Positions 46,962-60,025 are shown, counted from the first letter of the stretch. The stretch is 64,000 nucleotides of DNA from Pseudorasbora parva (GCF_024679245.1 NC_090178.1:5674202-5738201), one strand, 5' to 3'. Numbers and translations are program-made. Notes: a model not told the origin generated them from the sequence alone.

Positions 46962-47184
46962 CATTTTTTTGGGCTTCAAAATCTAAGGTACCATTCACGC
47001 CCATTATAAACCTGGGAGGAGCAAGATCATTTTTTATATAACTCTGAGGAAAAAAAGTTGTAAGATAAAAGGTCACTGTTACCTCTTATTTAATTTGTTT
47101 CCATGGCGTAAACAAACTTCTATAGAGGCACTGCATGCCCAACAAAATCACCCCAGTCATTCCAGAAATATAGTGAATCAAGTC

Positions 47185-47275
47185 ATCTGTATTTTGTCAC
47201 AGTATATATCGGAGGCAGAATAACTAAATATTGCAATGGCAGTTTTTTCCCAATATCATGCAGCCCTACTATGCG
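47185..47275. mobile_element. Right end of a hAT-like element
   Basis: Ends 'cccaatatcatgcagcccta', which inverted reads TAGGGCTGCATGATATTGGG, typical hAT terminal text. The other end could not be assigned. Confidence 0.45.
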
Positions 47276-49755
47276 TTCATGTTGCATAACAAAAGGAGTC
47301 AATCTCACGCCTGTTACACTTTTAGACCCAAAGCGAGCCTGATCACCTAAACTGTCAGGAGACTCTAAAGTGGCATCTGCATCTGCTTGAGCGTACAGTT
47401 TGATCGATGGCCGTTTAATTGCCCTTCCTAACAAACTCTATTGAATTCAGCTCTTGTTTTTTGTCGGAATGTGAAATGATCTGCACGGAGTCTCTCTGTG
47501 GGCTAATTAATGATGTGCAAACAGCCCAAACGGAGCCCGTTCTTCCGCCGTACCGACTGCGTTTGTCAGCACCTCAGCGAGAGAAGCGCACCACGGGAGC
47601 CGGATCTGTCAGAGCGATCCAGTGCGACGGACAGCTGCCACATTGATGATCTCCTACTGTGTAGTTTGCTCGGGTCAATCGGTTCAGCCTACATTTCCAC
47701 ACAATTTTAAACAGAACACAAGATGCAGCAAAATAGCCGGGTAAGCCATCGATCTGTGTCCGTCAGTGTGTTGTTGAGCAGTGGATGCAGGGAATAAGAA
47801 ATATGAAAGGGCTGCCGGTGATTGACGCAGCAATCACAGTGTGTTCAGCATCAAAATACAGCGTCCAATCAGAGTGTAGCGTGGAGAGCAGCGTCTCTCC
47901 AGGGGAGACTATCAAAAGCATTATTCAGCATCACCTGCCAGCTAGTGCGGAGAGGCCTTTGTTTGAGAAAACTGTGCTGGACTGAATTCAGAAGAACGAT
48001 GAATAAGTCACCAACCCCTCGCTCGCCTGAACCCTGCTGTGTTCTCGCTTAGGTTGAGAACAGTGCTGGAGAAATAAATCATGTACTTCATCTGTATTTT
48101 TATTTCCTTATCCAGTAAGAACATAGGCACTCGCTATAACTTATATTTAAAAAGAAAACAGACTATACAAATACGCACCCACCCACATATGAGCATGCTG
48201 GCTCTTGGAACAAATTGCTTGTAGAGTTGATTGTTTGTTAATTAAAACCAGAAAAAATGCAACAAGATCCTGTAGAAACTAGTCCCAAGTAATCGTTTAT
48301 CTAAACTAGACATTTCTGTCATTATTTAGAAAAGAATTGCTTGTCTTTCAAAAGAAACTGTACTGAATGTCCTGGTGCTTGCATTAGTGGATAAAGATTC
48401 TCTTTTAAGCCTCAAAAACAAGCCAAATATATCATAAAAGTAGTAGCCCGCCATGTTTGTAGTTCTTATCAAGCATATTTGTAGTTCTGAATTGAACTGT
48501 TAAAAACTCTTCTCTAGCACAGAGTTGGGAATAGAAAGGAAAGAAGCGTGAGAAGGGTAAATGATGACAGAAATGTTCTTCTTTTTTTTCTCTTTTGAAT
48601 AAATGATTCCTTTAATGTCTTATGCAAGCTTGCTTTTTAAGTAAAATGATGTTGTATTGAGGATGTTCGGATATTTAAACTGGAAAACTTTATAGTTTAA
48701 CAAAACCATTGCTGAAAGTAAATTTGGAAAAGCAAAAGTACAACAGCCGTGGTCCGATCGATTAATTTTAGCGTTGAACTTTTCCAAAGGCCTCGTGGTC
48801 CTCTAGCTTAACTCTATCGTGCAGACGTCGGGCTCTCAGTCTTTATCCCCAGGAGTTTTCATCCCACTTCAGCACTTCGCAGCCGCTCTCTGAGCCGCTC
48901 TCTGTACTACAGCGCTGTTCGATTTCCGTGCCGTCTGTCTGAGCGTGTCCATATCCTGCTCTTTTGAATTGATTCTGTCATATGGATTAGAGTCGTGAAT
49001 CATTAGCACCGACTTCTCCGCAGACGCTGGTTTGTGCTGTGAAGTATAAAAAGACGATATTACTGCCAAGAGCCCTGGGCTTTTTCTAACAGTGAGAGAG
49101 TATGAAGGTGCAAATAAGCCCTGCCGGGCCTGGCGAGCGCAGAGAAGAGGTCGTGCTTCGCATCGCAGGGGAGACAACAGACTGTGGAGCGACTGACTGA
49201 GCATCGCGCTCCAAGATTATTATGTGATCTGACCCGAAGAGGAACCACGCTGCAAATGCCACATTTAAAATGGCCAAGCGAGAGAAAACTCCACAGACGG
49301 CGGATCTCACAGTTGGTAATGGCCGGCTAAGCTGGAAGTTGCAACGCTGTTGCATTGTTTTTAAGCACAAATCTTTTTGGCGATAGATTGAGTTCGTCCT
49401 CTTCTTGGCCTTGCACTGGATGAAGGCGTCGGCCTCTCAGTCACCAGTCACTTCTGCTGGTGACAGATGTTCGCCTATGGATTTGAACCCACGTTACAAT
49501 GGCACATGGGTACACGTGTTAACGGTTTGTCACCCCAGGCGCTTTCGCCCCGTGTCCATCTGTGCCTTTCCGCACGAGTCGCAGAGAGTGTGAAGGGGTT
49601 GAAAAAGGGCCGGCAGAAATGTGTCAAGCGGGAGAGATTCTGTTGTGTTCTTCATAAACAGAAGAAATGCATATGCCATAATTTCCTGAACATTTAAGGT
49701 GCATTTTGCTGATTGCGATGCACAGGATTATTTACATTTATTTTGTAATGTGTGC
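47276..49755. other. Unique intronic sequence
   Basis: About 2.5 kb without repeat ends or tandem arrays. Several overlapping open frames on both strands (47419-48052, 48869-49697) have no recognisable domains and no splice-site framing. Relatively GC-rich and repeat-free, so a candidate region for conserved non-coding elements. Confidence 0.4.
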
Positions 49756-49759
49756 TTTT

Positions 49760-50015
49760 TTGGTAACGCTTTAGAACAAGGTTCCATTTGTTAACATTAG
49801 TTAACTGCATAAGTTAACATTAGCTATCAATGAAAAATACTTCTAACGCATTTATTAATTAACATTTACTTATTCATTATTCAAATCAAATGTTGTATCT
49901 TTTTAAATCATTTAATGGAGCTGAGCTAACATGAACTAACAGTGAATAGTAGTATAACCTGATATATGTATTGCTCACTGTCACTGTTAGTTAATGCATT
50001 AAATAATGGGATCTG
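49760..50015. mobile_element. Partial CACTTTACAATAAGG-family MITE
   Basis: Begins 'ggtaacgctttagaacaagg', followed by 'ttaacattagttaactgcat' and 'tgttagttaatgcattaaat' blocks of the family seen at 12495. The right terminal repeat is missing. Confidence 0.6.
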
Positions 50016-50200
50016 ATGTGAGAACGGCTGTTGACCAATCACAACAGACCGGGCCATCTGACCAATCAGAGCAGAGTAGTCTCTCAGAAAGGAGGGGTTT
50101 AGAGAGACTGAATCTTCGGTGAACCGTTTTCAGACTCTTTGAAAAATGAGGTGATGTGCAATATACTGTATATTATGAGAAAATGTGTTTTTTGACATGT

Positions 50201-50426
50201 CAGAAAAAAGGTACATTGCTGTCACTGGGGCGGTACCCTAAGGTACAAAACCAAAAAGGTACTACTATGTACATTTAAGGTACTAATATGCACTCTTAAA
50301 GTACTGATATGTTCCTTTTAAGGTATTAATATGTACCATTTAGGGGTGAGTAAGGTACAAAGATGTACCTTTTAACTTTTGTACCTTAGGGTACCGCCCC
50401 AGTGACAGCAGTGTACCTTTTTTCTG
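50201..50426. mobile_element. Short MITE with ~50-bp near-perfect inverted repeats (226 bp)
   Basis: The left end 'cagaaaaaaggtacattgct' plus 'gtcactggggcggtacccta' is mirrored by the right end 'tagggtaccgccccagtgac' plus 'gtgtaccttttttctg'. The interior is a chain of 'aaggtactaatatg' motifs about 25-30 bp apart. Confidence 0.88.
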
Positions 50427-50429
50427 AGA

Positions 50430-52585
50430 GTGTGGATGCATGTCTATTGTAGGAGACCTTCAAAATAGTTTATTAAAATAGTTTTATTCTTTTTAAAAAG
50501 CACTCTGAATGATCACTGTGTGTAAAATCAGCTACATAAATAAACTTGCATTGCCAATAGATAAATGTGAGCCTCGGGCTAACGGTGGGAGAACTGTTTT
50601 ACTTTATTTACACAGCAGGGCGACACTTGGATCAAATCCATTACATTTCCATATATCGTGGTATAAAATTACTCATACTGTGATTTTGGTCTTACCGCCC
50701 ACCTTAGTTGAGAATTGTTGTCATGTCTTTAAAAGGAGCCGACAGGCTTCCAGCCATGTGTTCATGTTTCTCCCCAACTCACAGTCTTTCTCCCACGTAG
50801 CACATGGGATTGACATTCGCTGAATGTTGTGCAATACTCCATTTTTGGAGTTTTTTTATTTTCTTTAGAAGGTCATGAAATGGGATTTGTGAAATGGCAT
50901 CAAACTGTGTCATCCATTCATCTCTGATAGTGGAAGTCTTCTTGAGGGTCACATAATTGAGTTGGGAGGGTTTTCCCTGTCAGTCGAGCGGTAGAAACGT
51001 GAGGGCGGCAGCGCTGGAACGTGTGTTTATCGGAGGTGCACAGCAGACGCTTTAGCTAAACCGACTGTCCTCTCTTTTGGCAGGAAATTCTCGGGAAATA
51101 GATTACAGTCACTCCAAAACCTACTTTGACAGTTTTCATACAAGGATGCAAAGGGTCGCACACAAAAACACCGTCTTTGAATTCTTGAAATGAAAAAACA
51201 GACGGTGTGCTTAGCTTTTTACGCTTGCATATATTTTTATCTAATAACATAAAGTTCTTAGTCTGTTTTGATTTTACATCTTCATATCTCCATACAACCA
51301 CATGTCCTTCGTCCCTTCCTTGTTTATTATTGTTCATATGTTTAATGGAAATTATAGTTATATAATAAAAATGTTCACATTCAATTCAATGTTGGTTTTT
51401 ACAATGCATATTGTTGCAGTTTTACAAATAACAATCTCACAAGCCACTTGCAGTTGAAAAATGTATAAATCACACACACGACTGACAAAAGGCATTAATG
51501 TTCGATACAGGGCACACAAAATATAAACCAGAAATGTTTTCAGACAAACATTTTATTTGCCAAAAATGGCAGATTACAGGAACATAACACCTCTTGCTTA
51601 ACATTAAGTCAGTTTTGTTTATATATCCCAATATCATTAATCACAAAACAATTAACATCCATACATTTGGTTGAGCACTTGAAATACTGCCTCGTTTTCC
51701 TATAAATCATTAGAAAGGACTAGTTTTATTATGAAATATTACATTATTATGAGAAAAATCTGTGATGGTATTTTTTGTTGTTGTCAGGAAATCTTATGCA
51801 TCCACAGAGAGAAAAATTTTCCTTCTCTACACGGGAGAAATACATATTGATTTGTATGTTTCTTTGATACTCGTAGCCATAGGGTGCCCTTGTGCAGAAG
51901 TGAGAGTAATAAAAGTCAAAGAACATAAAATGTGTTTTGGGCATAACGTGCAATAAACCAATCAGAGTCTCATCTCCCATTCCTTTTGAAAGCCAGTTGC
52001 GCTCGCACCATGTTGAACTCGCTACTTACATGACCGAATTTGTGAGCAGAAATACTGAATCCTTCTCCAAAAAGAAGAGGAATCCTTTTATTTTAATATT
52101 AATATTTAATATAATAAACGTGTGTGTGCTGCTGCGCGTCCCTCTGTGTGTAATAAGCAGAATGTTTGCATGTTGTGTGCACCCGCATATAAGTGCACAT
52201 TACTAATACGCCTTTTAAATAACACAAAAATACTGCGCTATTGACTGTAGAACAGGGCTTTTTTTTTGTTGATAGTACAGTCATTTTCATTTCCTTAAGA
52301 TAGCAACACGCCAACAATGCGCCTGAACACATCTAGTTTTCAGACCAGCACACACATAGGTGAACATATGCGCCAGTGCATTTGCTATTTAAACAACATG
52401 AAGCTGGATGTGAAAATGAGAACTGTGTCTGGCTTAAACTAGCAAAACACACTTGCGTCACACCTGGCGTCACATTGTGCCGGGGGTATGATAAGGGCAT
52501 GAGTTGTATTGGTAGATGTATTCATTGCATTGTTTTTGTTTTTTTCTCATACCATTTACATGTCACATTCTACCAATCCTGGATA
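50430..52585. other. Unique intronic sequence
   Basis: No coding similarity or mobile-element ends recognised. Confidence 0.4.
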
Positions 52586-52587
52586 TA

Positions 52588-52812
52588 TACTGTAAAAAAA
52601 AAAATGTCCGTAAAAATAGGGCACAATGTACTGTATATATATAAAGGAATTTTCTGTATTGTTTTTTATACAGGTGTTGTACCTGTATTTTGAATTACAC
52701 ATTGCATTAATTTGTGTTTTAAGGGTTAACGGAGATTTCCATAAAATTACTAGATAATGTACTGGCAGAAAATTACCGGTACATTTCCTGTGTTTATTTT
52801 TTTTATAGTGCA
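52588..52812. mobile_element. Probable MITE with ACTGTAAAAA ends
   Basis: The left 'tactgtaaaaaaaaaaatg' and the right 'attttttttatagtgca' are roughly inverted. Interior 'ccgtaaaaatagggcac' and 'ggcagaaaattaccggtac' blocks match a common fish repeat made of 'attactgtaaaat' motifs. Confidence 0.5.
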
Positions 52813-52814
52813 TG

Positions 52815-53531
52815 CCTGCACAATGAGTTGAAATTAAATGGCACGCGATTTGGCAAAGGCTGCCGTTTTTTTATGCGCAGCTTATTAATGAAGCGCGGCT
52901 CTGTGATCTTTAATCATATCACTGTAGCTGAATAAACAGAAGAGGGAAACGCTTTGATTAAACATGATTAATAAACAATATGTTTTATCTGAGTTCTTCA
53001 TGCCTTCTCTGGTATTTTCATGATAGTAAAGTATATTTATACTTCAATGCTATCGACGTGGCCTTTATCACTGTGTAGAATACTATGAAATAATATACTG
53101 TGTGCTTCTATTCTGTGTAAGAGGCCACATATTCTCACAGAAAAATGCTTAACTGTCGTTATGAAGTGAGTTTGGAGTAAAAATGTTATTAAATGTTGTC
53201 TTTTGTTGGATGAGAGGATCAGTATATTTCTCTCATATTTGAAATAAAATATATTTCTCTCATATTTGAAAAGATGTTTGACGCATGTTGCTTTTTCAAA
53301 TCCACCTTCATAAGCGACTCAAACAGCCCTTCATAATCGCAATAGGCCAAAGTTATTTCAGGTTAATTGCGATTAATCGTGAGGCCCCCATATACTATAC
53401 GTATATCATACTGTTCTGTTAGTTATTTCCTCTCAGAGAGTGATGTTCCTGCAGACATCATTAGAATGAGGAGATGCCTGTCTCTGCTCGTCTCGCTGTA
53501 GACCCGCGGCAAGAGACTGATGAATCTCTGC

Positions 53532-53563
<32 letters not shown>

Positions 53564-53999
53564 TATGTGTGTTTCCTCCCTTCAGTCTCCCCTTGTGTGG
53601 TCTTCATCCTCGAAGGGTTTCTCAGAGACTTTAGAATAGCACGCTGCTCTTACTATAGTATGTTTATTGAACAGTATTTCTTGATGCATAGAATACTGTT
53701 AAAATATGCAATGTATATGTAAGGGATAATGTCCATCCAGCCAATTATCAAATCGTAGAATAAACCCTGACAGGTTGTCTTGCGTAACCTTGAAGGGGTT
53801 TATTCTGCAATAACAACCGGCTGGATAGACTTTATCACGCTTATTACACGGCTACTTACCCCAGAAGTAAATCATTAGACATGAAATATTGATCTGAGTC
53901 CAAATATTTTATTAGGTCTTTAAACGCAAAGCTTCCGTGGAGAAATTAGTTGCTAGCAAGAGGCAAGTTTAAGGATACGGTACATACATACACTTATTA
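52815..53999. other. Unique intronic sequence with one microsatellite
   Basis: (TCTG)n at 53532-53562. Nothing else recognised. Confidence 0.4.
53532..53562 (+). repeat. (TCTG)n microsatellite
   Basis: About eight TCTG units. Confidence 0.9.
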
Positions 54000-54001
54000 C
54001 C

Positions 54002-54494
54002 AGTGTTGGGAAGGTTACAAGTAACCATATTTAAAGTATAATAAGTAATACAATTTCAATGACTTTATTAAAGTAATGTAACTGATTACATTTGATTTCT
54101 TTTTGATTACTTGTATACATTTCTAATGAATGTTTTCAACTGTTGTAAAAAATGTAAACCAGCTAGTAACCTGCAAATTCAAACCATTATACAAATTTTA
54201 AAAATGCCGAATTCAAACGAGAACCAAAAAACCAATCAAAAGCATCAGAATAGCATAACTTTAACAGCCTTTAAATGGCATGACGCATTGTGCACATTAA
54301 AAACAGGCAAAACCACAAATTAATATCTTTTTACATAAAATATTCAGATGTAACCTCCTTTGTTACCATTCACATTTTCATAAGTAACTATTTTAATTAC
54401 ACTTTTTTCTCAGTAAGTGTAATGGATTATGGTTACATTTATTTTGTAATTAAATTACATAATACTATTACATGTATCTTACTACCAAACATTG
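54002..54494. mobile_element. Degenerate hAT-like element with CAGTGTTGGG end
   Basis: The left end 'cagtgttgggaaggttacaa' is a classical hAT terminus. The right end 'ttactaccaaacattg' is a decayed inverse. 'gtaactgattacatttgatt' and 'gtaattaaattacataa' motifs fill the inside. No intact 8-bp duplication. Confidence 0.6.
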
Positions 54495-54689
54495 CTTACA
54501 TGGCATTTAGCCAAAAATAATTATGGTGATAAAAGATATTGATTTGAGATTAGACATTTTGAAATCGTACCTCTTTGTTTTCTTATAATCCATTACAGTA
54601 TAAAAAATTAAAATAAATAATCGCAAAATGACAGCAGCTGCATTTGTGTCACAAACTACTCTGAAACTTTAGGTTGAAGATCCAAACGC

Positions 54690-55660
54690 AGCCCAATTGA
54701 GAGAAATCTATAATCTTAATCCATAAACAGGCAAATAGTCAAAACCACTGGCAAAGAGTCCAATGATATAGACAAGGTACAAGACACAGGCAAACAAGCT
54801 GAAGATTGAAAAAACCATAGACCGTAAAAAAAAAAAATATGGATGACGAGACTTCATCCGTTTCCGCTGAACAGAGTTGAAGCTTTCAGACGGCCTGCAC
54901 GGCGCTGACATCTTGGGGCCGGAGTCTGCGCAGTAGTGAGCAAGTACAGCTGCGATATCAAAAGCCCGCCCATACTCTCACAGATGCAGAATAATGAATT
55001 ATGTTGGTGTGAAATAAACAGTTATGGAAATGTATAAATTAAAGCTAAAACTACAATCTGCTCCCCAAAATCCTGAAAAAGTCTGTTAGTGCCTCAGTGA
55101 CAACTTCACTCAGAGAAGACGTCGAGGATAGCATCAGATAACTAACTAAAACTAAACGTATTTAAAAAGTGAACACTTGAAATGAAATCATTGTGATGAT
55201 AACTGCCCACAATGACATTAACTTTGGAGGAAAAATATTTCTTTGTTATAGATAGATAAATGTTATAGATAAATAGAGGATTGTTTAGTTTGCCTCGCGT
55301 CCATTAGAAAACACGGAGGTGCGGCTATACTGGGACCAGCCACCTGGGGGCGATGGAGGCGCGAAGGCTTCAGTTTCTGAGAGGAGTGCTTCAGGCTTGA
55401 TCAAAACCAAGATGCAGGGAACCAGGATAACGCTCAGAAACGCAGTGTAACCCATACAAGACTTTGCAATGAGTGACTGAATAAACAGGGTTTATATAGG
55501 CAGAGTTAATAAGAGGGAAACAGGTGGCATTGATCAGAACATAATGACTTCGGGCAAAGGTTTATGGGAAATGTGGTTCATGATGGAATTGCAAAGAGAG
55601 CAGTGCCCTCTGGTGGAAATCAAAGGCACTCCAGCTGGTGGATGTGACAGTTTATATGAA
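54690..55660. mobile_element. Composite: cyprinid repeat split by a second element
   Basis: The outer parts (about 54690-54815 and 55400-55660) share the phrases 'aaacaggcaaatagtcaaaa', 'gacacaggcaaacaagctga' and 'cagtgccctctggtgg' with an abundant cyprinid repeat. The insert (about 54818-55395) starts 'catagaccgtaaaaa', contains 'ggagtctgcgcagtagtgag' and ends 'ccagccacctgggggcgatg'. Junctions are approximate. Confidence 0.5.
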
Positions 55661-55679
55661 ACAAAAGAGAGCAAGTTCG

Positions 55680-57500
55680 CGATACCAGATTGCATAAATA
55701 AATAACTGTACGCAAAATAGTTTTATTTACTCACTTAACGCAGAACTTCCATGAGCCGTTTTGTTCTGTTCCGTTCTGAGCCGGCTTCAGTTACCCGGGT
55801 GAGCATGTTTTCAGTTTTTACCAGTTGTTATTATGGGAGAACATACTGCTGGATAGGGCGATTGACCAATCAGAATCAAGTATTCCACAAAGCATTGCAT
55901 TAAAACCAGAGCGCACTACAGAGTCCTGCATCCCATAATGCACCTCACTTGGCTTGATCTTCCATTTCCAGCGTGATGAATAAACCTGAACTGTTTTAAC
56001 ATCTATAATTTCACATCTATTTAATCAGACTGCCAAGAGAGAATCAGGCTAAAATAGGCTCCATTTTCTGCCATTTTCTTTTTTTAGTTATTGTTTTTAT
56101 CTTTCTTTTCTTTTGATTATGTGGTGAAATATGATCTGGACATGGTCTCTGCAGGTTTTGTGAGGTTCACCATGTCTTCTGCTCTGATTTATGGTTACTT
56201 TTTGTGTCAGTCATTAAAATCTCTCATCTAATTCCCCCCCGGAGGAGCATCATTTAGCCTGGCACGTCCTCATAGACACATACGCATCCTCCACAACGCT
56301 AATTAGGTAGGAAGGAAATGTTATGGTCCCGCTGATGCTTTTTCTCTGCATAATACGGTGAGAGATCTTCTGTAATACGATCACAGGAAAAGAGGCATAA
56401 ATAGCAGCGACTCACATATTATGCCGCGTTAATAAACGGAGAATCCGTCTATATCTGACTTTCTGATGCCTCATATGCGGCTGGATGTGAGGGAAAAGGT
56501 TTTTTGGGGCTAATTTTTGTGATTCTTTTCTTGAACTCTGAAATAAAGTTTCTTCTGTAGCATAGCGTAATGAATAATGCACCACTTGTTCAACCCGAAC
56601 GTCACCGAGAACAAAGACTCGAGATTTACAAGCTGGTAAACAGGCGGCAGATAGATCCATGTGGTGTGGTGGCTTTGTTCCGCTGAGACGTGAAACAAGC
56701 GTGCCGCTACATCAAAGCTGTGTCACCTGCGCTATATCTGCTCTCTTCATGATACGCGGGGTTCACCCTTTATTACTGAGAGGATCCTTTACAACGCAAC
56801 CATCTGCAATAATAAACCCATGAGTCCTGAGGAAATCAGAGGGAGCTTGTTAAATTCTTACCTGGATCTAGGGCTGGACAATTATTTTGACAAATATTGC
56901 AATTATTGCAAAAGAGCAAAGAATTATTACTTGTTCTTGGAAAATGCATCTGGAATAAAAATGTATTTTTTCCTAAAGCATAAACAATACATTTCGTTGT
57001 TTCTGACCCATGTACCCTGTGCTTTAAGATTTTCAGATAGGTCTAACATACAGAAATTGAATAAAGTTGTCAAACACTTCAGTCTTCTCTGCATAAATTA
57101 TAAACTAAAAATACATTAATCATTATTAAAGCAACACAAGTTATTCAGTCAAGAACAGTGATTGATTTTTCTCTTTGTCTTTTGTTCTTTGGTTATCGTT
57201 AATGACAGACAGCAGCAGCTAATTAGGCTGCTGTCACTTTAAGACCTGATGCGCATGCCATTTTCTCACAACTCTACATTCATGCAAGACTTCATTTAAC
57301 TCATTTAAGACTGCTTGCGAGGATACTCAACAAAACAGGCATTTTTGCATATTTTTGTCTGTTCTATAGGTGCCTGAAGCGAATTTATGTGTGCACATGG
57401 TGTGTTTGTGTCACACAGATTCACAGAAGCAAGTCAGTAACACACTCTGTTCTCTTTTGTCTTGTCACGCTTGAATGGTTCAAAAGCATTCGCATGAATA
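55680..57500. other. Mostly unique intronic sequence
   Basis: At 56869 'ctagggctggacaattattt' resembles the left terminus of a hAT-type element, but its right end is not identified. No coding similarity on either strand. Confidence 0.4.
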
Positions 57501-57505
57501 AAGCC

Positions 57506-57671
57506 AGGTGCACACTGCGATTTATAATGGTCTTTTTAATGATGTCAGACTGTACGAACATGATCCCCGCTGTAAGCCATGTCCCGCTGTACGATCTAAG
57601 TTGTAATAAATGGCAGACTGTACGATAGTCTAGGCGTTAAAAACGGGCGCAAAATCGCACCGTGTGTACCT
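57506..57671. mobile_element. Small MITE with AGGTGCACAC ends
   Basis: The left 'aggtgcacactgcgattt' and the right 'aaatcgcaccgtgtgtacct' are inverted copies. 'gactgtacga' occurs several times inside. Confidence 0.65.
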
Positions 57672-57956
57672 GACTTAAGAGTGTGATCATGTAATGTAGC
57701 GCTAGCCAAAGGATGACGGGAAAAAATGAATGCTGTGTAAATAGCTTTAAATATTTTTAATGCGTTAAATTGAAAAAGAATAATCGTATGCGGTAATGTG
57801 TTCATTTTGACAGCACTGATCATTTTTTATTTTTTTAAATAAACGTAATTTTAGCTGCATGTCACTATTTATTACTTCAGGAAACATTATAAAATAATTT
57901 TAAAAAAATCCATGCCATAGGACCTTTAATATCAGTTATGTGGTGAATATATCTTA

Positions 57957-58268
57957 ATAATAATAATAATAATTCATTACATTCATATAGCACTTTTCTA
58001 GACACTCAATGCGCTTTACATAGAAGGGGGAATCTCCTCAAACCACCACCAATGTGCAGCATCCACCTGGATGATGTGACGGCAGCCATATTGTGCCAGA
58101 ATGCTCACCACACACCAGCTGATTGGTGGAGAGGAGACCGAGTGTTTAAGCCAATCAGGATAGGGGGAAGATTAGGAGACCATAATGGACAGAGGCCAGT
58201 GGGCAAATTTGGGATTTTTAACGACCACAGAGAGTCAGGACCTCGGTTTAACGTCTTATCCGAAGGAT
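57957..58268 (-). mobile_element. 5S-derived SINE, 3' part, inverted
   Basis: The complement matches the 3' half of the SINE at 8601: tail 'ctatgtaaagcgcattgagt', 'ccaatcagctggtgtgtggt', 'atggctgccgtcacatcatc' and 'ttaaaccgaggtcctgac'. The 5S head is missing. Confidence 0.85.
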
Positions 58269-58269
58269 A

Positions 58270-59250
58270 TTTGATATTTTTACTGGAAAATAAGACACTG
58301 TTCATTAAGGATAGGATTTTTGCAGTATTTAAACACTCTGTTATAATTAATAAACATTTTCAATCTCAGTATTCTGCAGTCAAGTGTATAATGTTGCTAA
58401 ACTGTATTGTTGTATTATTGTCGTGGCAACCGATTTATAGGTAGATAGTTGTTCTGGATTCATAATTTTTGTGTTTTATCATTCTAAAATCCCTTTATTT
58501 CACGTACATTGATTATTGCTGTATTTTGACATGAGTAAAGGCACGTTCACACCAAGGACAGTAAGGATAGCATCTAAAGATATAGTTAAAAAAATATTTC
58601 TAATTGTAAAAGCACTGAAATAGCAGCGTCTGGTGACACACCACCTTCACTTGAACTTCACCAACAATATTTCACTTTTGTTTCCTGTCTCATTCTTTCC
58701 CGTCACCTTTCTCTTGTTTTCCCCACATGTCTTTGTTTAGTAAACCACAGATGTTTTGCCTTAGCAAGCTAAAGAGGCTGATGGGTAATGCACGTCTGAG
58801 GCTTTTGTGCTGTAGTCATCAGAACGGCTCCCTGAGGCTTTACCAGCGCTGTTGTGTCGGGCCACTGCCGCCTGTAATACAGCAGCCATAATTACACATC
58901 AGCACCGCAACTGTCAGCGGTCACAACAAAGCTGAACGCTGGCATTTCCTCCGCTCCTTAGTCTAGTGTCTCTCTCCGTGGAAAAGCAAAGCCATCACCT
59001 CTTTGGAATTCAGCTTGGGTGGATTTTCGGGCCCTTTTTCCAGAAGCAGCGTCTGAGACGGTCTCCGCTGAAGCAGAGCTCCAATTAGAGCCGCCGGAGG
59101 ACACGCACAAGAGCTTCAGCCGGCATGCAGCGACTATTCATGCAACAACTAGAAAATTCTTCACATGTATTTTTGTCAGAAACGTATCTAAACGTCTTTA
59201 AAAACAAGATCAGGTTACAGGAGAATAATTTGTTTTTAGATTATTAGGAT
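58270..59250. other. Unique intronic sequence
   Basis: At about 58543 'ggcacgttcacaccaaggac' is a scrap of a cyprinid MITE end. Nothing else recognised. Confidence 0.4.
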
Positions 59251-59253
59251 ACA

Positions 59254-59681
59254 GTGCCTTGCGAAAATATTCGGCCCCCTTGAACTTTGCGACCTTTTGC
59301 CACATTTCAGGCTTCAAACATAATGATATGAAAATTGAATTTTTTGTGAAGAATCAACAACAAGTGGGACACAATCATGAAGTGGAACGAAATTTATTGG
59401 ATATTTCAAACTTTTTTTAACAAATCAAAAACCGAAAAATTTGGGGTGCAAAATTATTCGGCCCCTTTACTTTCAGTGCAGCAAACTCTCTCCAGAAGTT
59501 CAGTGAGGATCTCTGAATGATCCGATGTTGACCTAAATGACTAATGATGATAAAGAGAATCCACCTGTGTGTAATCAAGTCTCCGTATAAATGCACCTGC
59601 ACTGTGATAGTCTCAGAGGTCCGTATAAAGCGCAGAGAGCATCATGAAGAACAAGGAACACACCAGGCAGGTCCGAGATAC
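59254..59681 (+). mobile_element. Tc1-like element, 5' part only
   Basis: Starts at TA|CAGTGCCTTGCGAAAATATT, a well-known fish Tc1 terminus, and continues through 'aagtgggacacaatcatgaa', 'gtgcaaaattattcggcccc' and 'tctccagaagttcagtgagg'. At 59644 the transposase start is recognisable as MKNKEHTRQVRDT. It then breaks off at 59682 into a TG-rich joint and another repeat. Confidence 0.88.
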
Positions 59682-59682
59682 T
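59644..59682 (+). pseudogene. Tc1-like transposase, first 13 codons
   Basis: Reads MKNKEHTRQVRDT in frame, then TGTGTG repeats. Only the start of the N-terminal DNA-binding domain survives. Confidence 0.75.
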
Positions 59683-59694
59683 GTGTGTGTGTGA

Positions 59695-59820
59695 GAGTGA
59701 GATGGGTAGGTTTAGGGGCAGGGGCAATGTAGGGGGTCGAAATGTGGTTTGTACAGTATAAAAACCATTACGCCTATGGAATGTGCCCATATTTCACAAA
59801 AACAAACATGTGTGTGTGTG
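59695..59820. mobile_element. Cyprinid repeat scrap ('gggtaggtttaggggcaggg')
   Basis: 'gtttgtacagtataaaaacc' and 'attacgcctatggaatgtgc' are hallmark blocks of an abundant cyprinid repeat. TG microsatellite flanks both sides. Confidence 0.6.
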
Positions 59821-60025
59821 ACTGTATGTCATACCCTGTGAAAATCGTACACACATTACGTCACATTACACCCTGGAAAATAAAATAAATGAACTTTATA
59901 CACATTATAACCCTCATCATAAAAGTGAAAATAACTTATTTAAATATTTTGGAGGATTATTAAAAATTGAACAACTAGAATAACAGAGTTGGAAAAGTCA
60001 TCAGTCCCCTGATTTAATACTTTAC

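Larger units (their letters stand above)
46316..47048. mobile_element. 'gttagttcac' repeat with inverted arms and internal satellite
   Basis: The left arm 'tcagagttatattaaataat', 'ttccaagctttataatggga', 'gtgaatggtac' is mirrored by the right arm 'gtaccattcacgcccattat' and 'tttttatataactctgagga'. Between them lie 46505-46750 (another repeat) and a (GGAT)n array. The head 'gggttagttcacctaaaaat' identifies the abundant cyprinid family. Confidence 0.65.

Noticed and set aside
46759..47076. HPSIHPSI / MDGWMDGW repeat proteins
   Set aside because: Translations of the (GGAT)n array on both strands.
47419..49697. Cluster of overlapping open frames of 60-110 codons as a possible host gene
   Set aside because: Frames overlap on both strands, have no recognised domains, and show no splice-site framing or codon pattern suggesting exons.
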